Positions 33,652-42,213 of a DNA stretch of 64,000 nt are shown piece after piece. The notes under the pieces are model-generated. The model was not told the DNA's origin and searched no databases. It saw only the letters and a list, made by a program, of their open reading frames with translations. The first letter of the stretch is position 1. Each line of letters starts with the position of its first letter. The DNA comes from JAWLGZ01 sp041690635. Lineage in GTDB: Bacteria > Pseudomonadota > Gammaproteobacteria > Thiohalomonadales > Thiohalomonadaceae. Where the stretch lies: NCBI GenBank assembly GCA_041690635.1, contig JAWLGZ010000002.1:186001-250000 (forward strand), written 5' to 3'. Both the position numbers and the translations under genes were made by a program.

Positions 33652-33753
33652 TTCACCACAGACGCACAGAGGGCACGGAGAAAAGCTCCGTGAATGCCGC
33701 ATGGAGCGTGACGGCAGCATGGGTTCCGCTCCTGTTTCCTCTGTGGTGAATCA
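33652..33753. repeat. inverted-repeat element with CACAGAGG core, copy 2
   Basis: The arm TTCACCACAGACGCACAGAG at 33652-33671 has a partner TTTCCTCTGTGGTGAATCA at 33735-33753. An internal hairpin CACGGAG-AAAAG-CTCCGTG lies at 33674-33692. It is related to the element at 24447-24573. It fills the gap between bcp and the PhoH gene. Confidence 0.65.
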
Positions 33754-33779
33754 TTTTTCTATCCAACCAGCGGAAGACC

Positions 33780-35183
33780 ATGGCCAGGAAATCCCGTCCC
33801 AAGTCCGATAACCGCCTTTTCGTCCTCGACACCAACGTCCTGATGCACGACCCGACGGCGCTGTTCCGCTTTCAGGAGCACGACGTCTTCCTGCCGATGA
33901 TCGTGCTGGAGGAGTTGGACAACAACAAGAAGGGGCACTCGGAGGTTGCGCGCAACGCCCGCCAGGCGAGCCGCTTCATCGACGAGCTGATGTCCACCGC
34001 CGAGTTCGACACCATTGAGCAGGGTATCCCGCTGGGCGACGCCGCCCAGAACGGGGCGCGCCCCACCGGTCGGCTGTTCTTCCAGACCCGCATTCTCACC
34101 AGCGAACTGCCGGATCTCCCCGGAAACAAGCCGGATAACTCCATTCTCGCCACCGTACTCGCGCTCAAGGAGCAACGCGCAGGCAACGTCACCCTGGTGT
34201 CCAAGGACACCAACATGCGCATCAAGGCGGCGGTGGTCGGCATCTACACCGAGGACTACCGCAACGACCAGGTGCTGGACGACGTCAACCTGCTCTACGG
34301 CGGGACCTCGGAACTGGGCGCCGACTTCTGGGAGCGCCACAGCAAGGCGATGGAGTCCTGGTCCGAAGAGGGGCGCAGCTTCTATCGGATCGGCGGCCCG
34401 GAAACCGAAGAGTGGAAAAGCAACGAGTTCCTCTACATCGAGGGTGAACAGGGTTTCGAGGCGGTGGTGCGTAAGGTGGAGTCCGGCTCGGCGGTGATCG
34501 AGACCACCCGCAACTTCACCGGCAAGCACAATGTGTGGGGCATCACCGCGCGTAACCGTGAACAGAATTTCGCTCTCAACCTGCTGATGGACCCGGAGAT
34601 CGACTTCGTCAGCATGGTTGGCCAGGCGGGCACCGGCAAGACGCTGCTCACCCTGGCCGCGGGCCTCCAACAGACCCTGGAAGAGAACCTCTACCAGGAG
34701 ATCATCATGACTCGCGTCACGGTGCCGGTCGGCGAGGATATCGGCTTCCTTCCGGGTACCGAGGAGGAGAAGATGACCCCCTGGATGGGGGCGTTGATGG
34801 ACAATCTGGAGGTGCTCACCCATTCGGAGAACAACAGCGAGTGGGAACGGGCGGCGACCCAGGAACTGCTGAACAAGCGGATCAAGATACGCTCGCTCAA
34901 CTTCATGCGTGGGCGCACCTTCCTCAAGAAATACCTCATCATCGACGAGGCACAGAACCTCACCTCGAAGCAGATGAAGACGCTGATCACCCGCGCCGGC
35001 CCCGGCACCAAGGTGGTCTGCCTGGGCAACGTGGCCCAGATCGATACCCCCTACCTCACCGAGACCAGTTCCGGCCTCACCTATGTGGTGGACCGCTTCA
35101 AGGGGTGGAGCCACAGTGGCCACATCACCCTGCGCCGCGGCGAACGTTCCCGCCTGGCGGATTACGCCTCCGAGGTGCTGTAA
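33780..35183 (+). CDS. PIN-PhoH family ATPase/RNase
   Basis: The 467-residue protein fuses an N-terminal PIN ribonuclease domain and a C-terminal PhoH ATPase. The PIN part has FVLDTNVLMHDP, VLEELDNNKKG and VSKDTNMRIKA, which supply the acidic metal site. The PhoH part starts at about residue 270 with Walker A GQAGTGKTLLTLA and has Walker B YLIIDEAQNLTSKQM. Such PIN-PhoH fusions (YlaK type) are thought to be ATP-driven RNA unwinding and cleavage enzymes. It is not the shorter phoH/ybeZ. The gene is convergent with the AI-2E permease gene, with a strong hairpin between. Confidence 0.92.
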   Translation: MARKSRPKSDNRLFVLDTNVLMHDPTALFRFQEHDVFLPMIVLEELDNNKKGHSEVARNARQASRFIDELMSTAEFDTIEQGIPLGDAAQNGARPTGRLFFQTRILTSELPDLPGNKPDNSILATVLALKEQRAGNVTLVSKDTNMRIKAAVVGIYTEDYRNDQVLDDVNLLYGGTSELGADFWERHSKAMESWSEEGRSFYRIGGPETEEWKSNEFLYIEGEQGFEAVVRKVESGSAVIETTRNFTGKHNVWGITARNREQNFALNLLMDPEIDFVSMVGQAGTGKTLLTLAAGLQQTLEENLYQEIIMTRVTVPVGEDIGFLPGTEEEKMTPWMGALMDNLEVLTHSENNSEWERAATQELLNKRIKIRSLNFMRGRTFLKKYLIIDEAQNLTSKQMKTLITRAGPGTKVVCLGNVAQIDTPYLTETSSGLTYVVDRFKGWSHSGHITLRRGERSRLADYASEVL

Positions 35184-35196
35184 GGACCACGTAGCA

Positions 35197-35225
35197 GGGT
35201 AATGGGATTAACTGTCCCATTACCC
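35197..35225. terminator. bidirectional terminator hairpin
   Basis: A perfect 11-bp stem GGGTAATGGGA / TCCCATTACCC encloses the 7-base loop TTAACTG. It begins 14 bp after the PhoH stop and touches the stop codon of the minus-strand permease gene, so it can serve both convergent genes. Confidence 0.75.
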
Positions 35226-36304
35226 TATGCGGGCTGTTCACCCTCCGCCGACTTGTGTTCATCCGCCGGGCGCGGCCAGGCGCGGATCAGGGCATTGACC
35301 AGGGTGGCGAGGGGGATGGCGAAGAAGACGCCCCAGAATCCCCAGACTCCGCCGAACACGAGCACCGCGACGATAATCGCCACCGGATGCAGGTTGACCA
35401 CCTCCGAGAAGAGCAACGGCACCAGCACGTTGCCGTCCAGCGCCTGAATGATGCCGTAGGCGACCATGACCCAAGCGAACTCCGAGCTCCAGCCGAACTG
35501 GAAGAAGGCCACCACCGCCACTGGAACCGTGACCACCGCTGCGCCGATATAGGGGACCAGCACCGAGAACCCCACCATGGCCGCGAGCAGGGCGGCATAC
35601 TTGAGGTCGAGTAGCACGAAGGTGACGAAGGTCACCGCACCGACCATCAGGATCTCCCAGAACTTGCCCCGCACGTAGTTACCGATCTGCTGATCCACCT
35701 CACTCCACACCTCGGTACTGAGCTTGCGTTCGCGCGGCAGGAAACCGGTGATCCAGGCCAGGATGCGCTCCTTGTCCTTGAGAAAGAAGAACACCAGCAG
35801 CGGGACAAGAATGAGATAGACCAGCAGTGTGATCACACCCGGTATCCACGACAGCGAGATGGAGAGGATGCGCTGGCCGAAGCTGGTCAGCTCCTGGCGG
35901 ATCAGGCGGATCACCTCCTCCACCTGCTCCCCGCTGAGGAACGCGTGCTGCTGCGGCAACTGGCGCAGGATGTCCTGTCCCTGTGCGATGTAATTGGGTA
36001 ACTCACCAAGGAGTTGGGCGGTCTGCACCCAGAGCATCGGGCCGACGGCGAAGAAGAGAAACAGCAGGAAGGCCATGAAGACCAGAAACACGAGGAACAC
36101 CACCCCCAGACGCCGGGCACCCCGTCGCTCCAGGATCCGCACAACCCCTTCCAGCAGATAGGCAATGACGATGGCGGCCAGCACCGGAGCGAGCATGTTG
36201 CCCAGGAGGTAAATGGTGCCGAAGACGATCGCCAGCAGGGCGGTCAGCAGCACCGCCTGCGGATCGGAAAAGTAGCGTCGGAACCAGTCCTTGATGTATT
36301 CCAT
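35225..36304 (-). CDS. AI-2E family transporter (PerM-like permease)
   Basis: The ATG at 36304 gives 359 residues; a longer form from 36328 adds eight. The protein has six to eight hydrophobic segments: two near the N-terminus, a soluble helical loop at about 100-150, and the family core LVYLILVPLLVFFFLKDKERIL. The C-terminal GAAVVTVPVAVVAFFQFG and QALDGNVLVPLLFSEVVNLHP motifs are typical. Some members export autoinducer-2, others act as Na+/H+ antiporters; the role here is open. Confidence 0.9.
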   Translation of the reverse strand: MEYIKDWFRRYFSDPQAVLLTALLAIVFGTIYLLGNMLAPVLAAIVIAYLLEGVVRILERRGARRLGVVFLVFLVFMAFLLFLFFAVGPMLWVQTAQLLGELPNYIAQGQDILRQLPQQHAFLSGEQVEEVIRLIRQELTSFGQRILSISLSWIPGVITLLVYLILVPLLVFFFLKDKERILAWITGFLPRERKLSTEVWSEVDQQIGNYVRGKFWEILMVGAVTFVTFVLLDLKYAALLAAMVGFSVLVPYIGAAVVTVPVAVVAFFQFGWSSEFAWVMVAYGIIQALDGNVLVPLLFSEVVNLHPVAIIVAVLVFGGVWGFWGVFFAIPLATLVNALIRAWPRPADEHKSAEGEQPA

Positions 36305-36361
36305 GGCAGGTCTCATTCCCGTTCGCAAACCGGAGCGGGAATTCGAAAAAAGGTGAAGGGG

Positions 36362-36709
36362 CTACTCCCCCCCGCGGTGTTTCTCGTAGTAGCGGCTGAA
36401 GATGATTTCCAGTTCGTCAATCACCTCGCCGGCTCCCCTTCCCTGCATCACATGTTGGGCCATCAGGGCGGATGTCTCGTGCAGCATCTTACCCCTATCC
36501 AGCATGGGGTAGGTAGCCGACAGGCGCTTGATGGCGCCGATGACACTCTCTTTTTCAGGGCGGGGCAGCGGGAGCGGTTCGGTCGGGGTTTCGGGCTCCG
36601 CCTTGCCGCTGCGGGAGGAAAGAAACTCGGCAAATGCGAACAGCGTCTCCCGGTTGGCGTCATCGAGCCCGCGCCAGAGCGCGAGCAGGCGTTTCTCCGA
36701 GGGATTCAT
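36362..36709 (-). CDS. small helical protein of unknown function, coupled to LysR
   Basis: The 115-residue product is hydrophilic. It starts MNPSEKRLLALWRGLDDANRETLFAFAEFL, has a Pro/Glu-rich linker, and ends with a helical region RLSATYPMLDRGKMLHETSALMAQHVM. I do not recognise a named domain. The start overlaps the LysR stop by 4 bp (ATGA), so the two are co-translated. The pairing suggests a partner or co-regulated effector. It is 57 bp upstream of the AI-2E permease, on the same strand, and may form one operon with it. Confidence 0.6.
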   Translation of the reverse strand: MNPSEKRLLALWRGLDDANRETLFAFAEFLSSRSGKAEPETPTEPLPLPRPEKESVIGAIKRLSATYPMLDRGKMLHETSALMAQHVMQGRGAGEVIDELEIIFSRYYEKHRGGE

Positions 36710-37620
36710 CGCCGTCCGTCATCCGCCTGCTGCTCGCAGTAGGCCCGTGCAAAATCGAGCAGCTTTTCGATCGCCCGCAGACGGAATTTCTGCTTTTGGT
36801 GGACAAAGGAGAAGGGGCGGCGCAATGGCGGGTCAAGTTCGATCGCGGTCAGGGTGCCGAGGGCGAGTTCCTTGGCGATGGTGGCGCGCGAGAGGATAGA
36901 GATGCCCATGCCTGCTTCGACCGCCCCTTTCACCGCCTCCGGACTACCCAGCTCCATGACAATGTTCAGATTGCCGGGGTCAATCCCCACCGCATTCAAC
37001 CCACCCAGCATCACCTCGCGGGTACCGGACCCCTCCTCGCGGCAGATGTAGGGGAAGCTGACCAACCGTTCCATCGAGACGGCACGTTCGCCGGCAAGTT
37101 CGTGGCCGGGCGGAACGATGAGGACCATCGGGTCCATCTTGCAGGTCTCCACCACCAGGTTCTTGTTGGCGACCGGTGCCTCGACCACCCCGAGGTCAAT
37201 GGTGTTGTTCTCCACCATGCCGACGATGTTGTCGGTGTTGCCCACCTGCAGACGGATGGTCACCTCCGGGTACTTCGCCTTGAAGTCTCCGAGCAGCGCC
37301 GGAAGCATGTACTCGGCGACGGTGGTACTGGCGCCGAGCATGAGCACACCGCTGACCTCGCCGGTCAGATCGCGCACCGCATTTTCCATCTCAGCGTAGA
37401 GGGCGAAGATGCGGTCTGCGTGCTGGTACACCCGTTCGCCCGCCTCGGTGAGACTGATGCGGTTGTGGGTGCGATCGAACAGGCGGGTGTTGAAATACTC
37501 TTCCAGCTGACGCACCTGAAAGGTGACCGCCGGCTGGGTCATGTGCAGCGATTCGGCAGCCTTGGTGAAACTCAACAGGCGCGCGACGGTGTGGAAAACC
37601 TGAAGTCTTCTGTCGGCCAT
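36706..37620 (-). CDS. LysR-family transcriptional regulator
   Basis: The 304-residue protein has the N-terminal LysR HTH (VARLLSFTKAAESLHMTQPAVTFQVRQLEEYFNTRLFDR) and a periplasmic-binding-protein-like effector domain from about residue 90. EEGSGTREVMLGGLNAVGI marks the ligand pocket. It resembles LysR members of the CysB/CbbR branch. It heads an operon with a small unknown gene. Between it and the RND operon on the other side lies a terminator hairpin, so it is probably not co-transcribed with the pump. Confidence 0.88.
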   Translation of the reverse strand: MADRRLQVFHTVARLLSFTKAAESLHMTQPAVTFQVRQLEEYFNTRLFDRTHNRISLTEAGERVYQHADRIFALYAEMENAVRDLTGEVSGVLMLGASTTVAEYMLPALLGDFKAKYPEVTIRLQVGNTDNIVGMVENNTIDLGVVEAPVANKNLVVETCKMDPMVLIVPPGHELAGERAVSMERLVSFPYICREEGSGTREVMLGGLNAVGIDPGNLNIVMELGSPEAVKGAVEAGMGISILSRATIAKELALGTLTAIELDPPLRRPFSFVHQKQKFRLRAIEKLLDFARAYCEQQADDGRR

Positions 37621-37704
37621 GGGCCAGCGATAACTCGGCTAAATGGAGATATAAGGATCGGCAAGCATACTCGACAAGTCGTAGGCGGACAACGGCGGAG
37701 AAGC

Positions 37705-37735
37705 AGGTTCATGGTTCTCCATGAACCATGAACCT
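37705..37735 (-). terminator. terminator hairpin after the second RND operon
   Basis: A perfect 12-bp stem AGGTTCATGGTT / AACCATGAACCT encloses a 7-base loop, 6 bp beyond the stop of the minus-strand pump gene. No T run follows. Confidence 0.65.
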
Positions 37736-37740
37736 ACAAC

Positions 37741-40700
37741 CTATGCCGTCTTTTCCATTCGCCCGCGCATGGCCGCGTAGTAGAGCACCGGGATCAGCAC
37801 CAGCGTCAGCAGGGTGGAGACCAGAATGCCGAAGATGAGCGATATGGCCAGTCCGCTGAAGATCGGATCGTCGAGGATGAAGAAAGCGCCGAGCATCGCC
37901 GCCAGCCCGGTGAGCGCGATGGGCTTGGCGCGCACCGCGCCGGAGCGAATCACCGCCTCCTGGAACGGGATCCCCTCTTCCACCTGTTGATTGATGAAGT
38001 CCACCAGAAGAATGGAGTTGCGAACGATGATACCCGCCAGGGCGATCATGCCGATCATGGAGGTGGCGGTGAACTGGGCACCGAGCAGCGCGTGCCCCGG
38101 CATGACGCCTATCAGCGTCAGCGGGATCGGCGCCATGATGATGAGCGGCACCAGATAGGAGCGGAACTGCGCCACCACCAGCAGATAAATCAGTAGCAAA
38201 CCCACCGAGTAGGCCAGCCCCATGTCGCGGAACGTCTCGTAGGTGACCTGCCACTCACCGTCCCATTTGACGCTGTACTCGTACGGGTTGTCGGGCGGGT
38301 TGATGAGGTACTGGTCGATGGTGCGGCCGGCGGCCACCGGCGTCTCGCCCAGCGTACCGAAGATGTCGAACATGCCGTAGAGCGGGCTGTCCAGATCCCC
38401 GGCCATGTCGCCGGTGACGAACACCACCGGCAACAGGTCCTTGTGGTAGATGGCGTTTTCGCGCCGGGTCTCCTCCACGGTCACGATCTCGGAGAGTGGC
38501 ACCAGCTCGCCGCTGGTGCTGCTGCGCAGCCGCAGTGCGAGCACCGACTCCACATCCGCTTTGTCCTCCACCCGGTAACCCAGACGGATCGGGAGCGGAT
38601 ACTTCACGTTCACCCCGTGCAGGTAGGAGGCGTCCTCCCCGGACAGCACGGTCGAGATCGCCTGCACCACGGACTGCTGGGGTACGCCGAGCAGGGCCGC
38701 CTTTCGCTGGTCCACCCGCAGGATCAGCTTGGGTGCCTCCGCCTCCACCGAATCGTCCACATCGATGATATCGGGGGTGGATTCGAAGATTCGCCGTACT
38801 TCACGCGCCACCGCGATCTGGCCGGCATAGTCCAGTCCGTACACCTCGGCAACAAGCGGCGACTGCACCGGTGGCCCCGGCGGTACCTCGACAATCTTCA
38901 CATTGGCGTTGAAGCGGCGCCCGATGGCCTGCAGCGGCTCACGCACCGAGAGGGCGACTTCGTGGCTCTGTCGATCGCGCAATGCGTTGTCCACCAGATT
39001 GACCTGGATATCACCGACGTTGGCCCCCTCGCGCAGGTAGTACTGGCGCACCAGGCCGTTGAAGTTGATCGGTGATGCGGTACCGGCATAGGCCTGGTAA
39101 TCGGTCACCTCCGGCACGGTAGCCAGATAACGCCCCAGTTCCCCCAGGACACGCGCGGTCTGCTCCACGCTGGTCCCCTCGGGCATGTCCACGACCACCT
39201 GAAACTCCGACTTGTTGTCGAACGGCAGCATCTTCAGAACCACCATCTTCACGCCGGCCAGGCCGATCGACAGCACGATCAGCACCATCACCGTGGAGAA
39301 GAGGGCCAAACGCAGGCCCTTTCCCTCGCGGCCGCGCAGGAAAGGGCCGACGCCGCGTTGAAAGACCCGGTAGAGCCAGTCATCTTCGCTATCCGGATGC
39401 GCGGAATGGCCGTTGCCGCCAAGCATCGCCCGCGACATCCACGGGGTCACCACAAAGGCGACGGCGAGCGAGATCACCATGCCGATGCTGGCATTGATCG
39501 GAATCGGGCTCATGTACGGGCCCATCAGACCGGTGACGAACGCCATCGGCAGCAGCGCGGCGATCACCGTCAGGGTGGCGAGAATGGTCGGACCGCCCAC
39601 CTCGTCCACAGCGGCCGGGATCGCCTCCAGCAGGTTGCGCTTGCCCATCTGCATGTGGCGATGGATGTTCTCCACTACCACGATGGCATCGTCCACCAGG
39701 ATGCCGATGGAGAAGATGAGGGCGAACAGGGAGACCCGGTTCAGGGTAAAGCCCCAGGCCCAGGAGGCGAACAGGGTGACCGCCAGCGTAATAACCACCG
39801 CTGCGCCGACGATTACCGCTTCGCGCCAGCCGAGGGCGAGCAGCACCAGTCCCACCACCGATGCGGTGGCGAAGACCAGTTTCGAAATCAGTTTCTTTGC
39901 CTTGGCATCCGCCGTTTCACCGTAGTTGCGGGTGACGGTGGCCTCGATACCCTCAGGAACGAAGGTGCCCTTGAGCTGCTCGAAGCGCTCGATCACCTGC
40001 TCGGCGATGGAGACGGCATTGGTGCCGGGCTGCTTGGCGATGGCGACGGTCACCGCCGGGAATTCGCCCTTGGCCGCGACCTCCTTCGCTTCCGCCGCCG
40101 GCCCGGTGCCGAACCACACGTAGTGCTCGGGCTGGTCGGGCGAGCGCCGTATCTGCGCCACCGACCCGAGGTGGACCGGACGGCCCTCGTGGACCCCCAC
40201 CACCAGGGACTCCAGCTCCTCGACCGTGGCGAGAAAGGTGCCCGCCTGGACCGGAATTTCCTGATTGTCGCGCACCAGCGCACCCGAGGGACGGGTGGCG
40301 TTGGAGAGCTGGAGTGCACGTCGCAGATCATCTAGGGCGATACCGTGAGCCGCCAGGCGCGCCGGCTCCAGCAGGACCTGGACAACGTGGTCGGGACCGC
40401 CGATGGTGTAGACCTCGCGGGTCCCTTTGACCCGCTTGAGCTCCGCTTCGATGGCATGTGCCACCTGCTGCAGCTCATAGGCGCCGGTCTGCCCCTCCTC
40501 GCTCCAGAGGGTCAGGGTGACGATGGGTACATCATCTATCCCCTTGGGCTTGATGATGGGCTGGGCGACACCGAGATTCTGCGGCAGCCAGTCCTCATTG
40601 GAGTAGATGGCGTTGTAGAGACGGACGATGGCGTCGGTACGGTTCTCGCCCACCTCATACTGCACGGTGAGCACCGACATGCCCGGGCGGGAGACCGAAT

Positions 40701-40962
40701 AGACATGCTTTACTCCCTCGATCTCCGACAGCACCTGTTCGGCCGGGGTACTGACCAGATGCTCCACCTCGGCCGCCGACGCCCCCGGAAAGGCGATGAA
40801 GACATTGGCGAAGGTGACATTGATCTGCGGCTCCTCCTCGCGCGGCGTCACCATCACCGCAAACAGGCCGAGGAGCAGGCCGACCAGCGCCAGCAGCGGC
40901 GTGATCTCGGTATCGAGAAAGCGCCGCGCGATGCTTCCGGAAATACCGAGGCGCACGCTCAT
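37741..40962 (-). CDS. RND efflux inner-membrane permease (second system)
   Basis: The 1073-residue protein is a full RND pump with twelve membrane helices in two halves. It begins with an N-terminal helix LALVGLLLGLFAVMVTPREEEP, and helix 4 carries GILVDDAIVVVENIHRHM. The second half has ALAGIIVRNSILLVDFINQQ in the matching position, with Arg-Asn where the first half has Asp-Asp. It overlaps the adaptor gene by 4 bp. Its porter loops contain LRVDQRKAALLGVPQQSV and similar family blocks. No outer-membrane gene is present, so it must borrow a TolC-like channel, perhaps the NodT protein at 4665. Confidence 0.93.
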   Translation of the reverse strand: MSVRLGISGSIARRFLDTEITPLLALVGLLLGLFAVMVTPREEEPQINVTFANVFIAFPGASAAEVEHLVSTPAEQVLSEIEGVKHVYSVSRPGMSVLTVQYEVGENRTDAIVRLYNAIYSNEDWLPQNLGVAQPIIKPKGIDDVPIVTLTLWSEEGQTGAYELQQVAHAIEAELKRVKGTREVYTIGGPDHVVQVLLEPARLAAHGIALDDLRRALQLSNATRPSGALVRDNQEIPVQAGTFLATVEELESLVVGVHEGRPVHLGSVAQIRRSPDQPEHYVWFGTGPAAEAKEVAAKGEFPAVTVAIAKQPGTNAVSIAEQVIERFEQLKGTFVPEGIEATVTRNYGETADAKAKKLISKLVFATASVVGLVLLALGWREAVIVGAAVVITLAVTLFASWAWGFTLNRVSLFALIFSIGILVDDAIVVVENIHRHMQMGKRNLLEAIPAAVDEVGGPTILATLTVIAALLPMAFVTGLMGPYMSPIPINASIGMVISLAVAFVVTPWMSRAMLGGNGHSAHPDSEDDWLYRVFQRGVGPFLRGREGKGLRLALFSTVMVLIVLSIGLAGVKMVVLKMLPFDNKSEFQVVVDMPEGTSVEQTARVLGELGRYLATVPEVTDYQAYAGTASPINFNGLVRQYYLREGANVGDIQVNLVDNALRDRQSHEVALSVREPLQAIGRRFNANVKIVEVPPGPPVQSPLVAEVYGLDYAGQIAVAREVRRIFESTPDIIDVDDSVEAEAPKLILRVDQRKAALLGVPQQSVVQAISTVLSGEDASYLHGVNVKYPLPIRLGYRVEDKADVESVLALRLRSSTSGELVPLSEIVTVEETRRENAIYHKDLLPVVFVTGDMAGDLDSPLYGMFDIFGTLGETPVAAGRTIDQYLINPPDNPYEYSVKWDGEWQVTYETFRDMGLAYSVGLLLIYLLVVAQFRSYLVPLIIMAPIPLTLIGVMPGHALLGAQFTATSMIGMIALAGIIVRNSILLVDFINQQVEEGIPFQEAVIRSGAVRAKPIALTGLAAMLGAFFILDDPIFSGLAISLIFGILVSTLLTLVLIPVLYYAAMRGRMEKTA

Positions 40963-41951
40963 CGCCGCTCCTTGAGATAGACCGCTGCAGCCACCGGGTC
41001 GAGCGCGACCACCTCGCCCGCCGAAAGGCCTGCCAGCACCTCGATCTCACCAGCGGGCAGGGTACGGCCGGTGCGAATCTGGCGGAAGGAGATCCCCCCC
41101 TCCTCGTCGATAACGTAAACCGCGGTCACCTCGGAGCGGTACGCCACCGCCTGTGCCGGGACCAGCAGGCGCATCACCTCGCCAATCGGGAAGCCCACCT
41201 CGGCATACATGCCGGGATAAACGCCGTGCTCACCCTCCGGGAGGTCGACCCGAACCCGGAAGGTATGGCTCTTCGGGTCCGCGTAGGGGCTGACGTTGAG
41301 CCCGCTGCCCTCCAGCGACTTCCCCTCCCGCGACAGGATCACTCGCGCCTGTTCCAACTCGCGGACCTGGCCGATGTAGGCCTGGGGTACCTCTGCGACG
41401 GCGCGAAGTCTCTCCAGCGAGATCCCGGTCATCAACGGCTGTCCCGGGTTGGCGATCTCCCCGGGCTCGATATGCCGCTCCACCACGATGCCGCTGTAGG
41501 GCGCCCGCACCACGGTGTGATCGAACTGCTCGCGCGCCTGCTCCATTGCAGCGCGGGTGGAGCGGAGTGCCGCCTCCGCCTTGTCGAAGGCCGCCTTTGC
41601 CACCAGCTTGCGCTCAAGCAGGTCCTGAACCCGCCTGAATTCCGACTCGGCCTCCTCGAAGCGTGCCCTGGACGCCTCGAAGGCGGCGCGCTGCTCGGTA
41701 TCGCGCAGACGCAGCAGCACGCCCCCCTTCGGGACGTAGTCATCCACGTCGAAGTTGACCTCGACCACCCGGCCGCCGGTCTGGGCCGAAACGGTCGCGT
41801 GATTCACCGCTTCGATGACGGCGTTCACGACCTCCTCGCGCGGGACCGCGCGCGCCTCTGCCGGGGCAGTGGCGAATGGCAGTGTCTGTGCCGAAACAAC
41901 TGTGCCTGACAGCGTTAACGCCAGGACGCCCAGAAGACGGAGTGAAAACAT
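40959..41951 (-). CDS. RND efflux periplasmic adaptor (second system)
   Basis: The ATG at 41951 follows AAAGGAG and gives 330 residues with a signal peptide of about 22 residues (MFSLRLLGVLALTLSGTVVSAQ). The lipoyl halves are NHATVSAQTGGRVVEVNFDVDDYV and VRAPYSGIVVERHIEPGEI. They flank a coiled-coil hairpin with many Glu and Arg. A short beta-barrel domain follows. The stop overlaps the pump start. The promoter and operator lie about 120 bp upstream. Confidence 0.9.
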   Translation of the reverse strand: MFSLRLLGVLALTLSGTVVSAQTLPFATAPAEARAVPREEVVNAVIEAVNHATVSAQTGGRVVEVNFDVDDYVPKGGVLLRLRDTEQRAAFEASRARFEEAESEFRRVQDLLERKLVAKAAFDKAEAALRSTRAAMEQAREQFDHTVVRAPYSGIVVERHIEPGEIANPGQPLMTGISLERLRAVAEVPQAYIGQVRELEQARVILSREGKSLEGSGLNVSPYADPKSHTFRVRVDLPEGEHGVYPGMYAEVGFPIGEVMRLLVPAQAVAYRSEVTAVYVIDEEGGISFRQIRTGRTLPAGEIEVLAGLSAGEVVALDPVAAAVYLKERR

Positions 41952-42066
41952 GCGCAAGGCTCCTTTCGGGTGCCGGGGGCTGATCATATTTCCGCCCCCT
42001 TTGGGAAATCTGTCGGCCAATCGCCATCTTGCGACAGAATCGCCGATCGGTACAAAGAGAAAAGCC

Positions 42067-42094
42067 AGTATATTAGCCGCTACTAATATACCAA
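42067..42094 (-). promoter_or_regulatory. promoter with 24-bp palindromic operator for the second RND operon
   Basis: The palindrome GTATATTAG-N6-CTAATATAC lies at 42068-42091 with perfect 9-bp arms. On the minus strand it overlaps a promoter: -35 TTGGTA (42094-42089), 16-bp spacer, -10 TATACT (42072-42067). A repressor of ArsR or TetR type would fit such a site. The adaptor ATG is about 115 bp downstream. No ArsR or TetR gene is near; the LysR gene beyond the operon is not a good match to this site shape. Confidence 0.65.
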
Positions 42095-42146
42095 TGTAAG
42101 GGGCGGAGCGGCGGGATTCAAGGGGGAATAAAAGTTGAGGGGTTAA

Positions 42147-42200
42147 GGGTCAGGGAAGAGTGGGAAAGCAGGGCCTCCCTTCACTCTTCACTCCTGACCC
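42147..42200 (-). terminator. hairpin after the haem-c chemoreceptor gene
   Basis: The arm GGGTCAGGGAAGAGTG at 42147-42162 faces CACTCTTCACTCCTGACCC at 42182-42200, with a short bulge. It starts 14 bp beyond the stop of the minus-strand chemoreceptor gene. Confidence 0.55.
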
Positions 42201-42213
42201 AGCGAATCACCGG

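Noticed and set aside
33759..35123. A 454-residue open frame opposite the PhoH gene
   Set aside because: It is antisense to a full PIN-PhoH gene and has no recognisable motif.
36706..37620. LysR protein as the regulator of the palindrome at 42068-42091
   Set aside because: LysR sites are T-N11-A type; the palindrome has long perfect arms with a 6-bp spacer, and the LysR gene is separated from the operon by a terminator.
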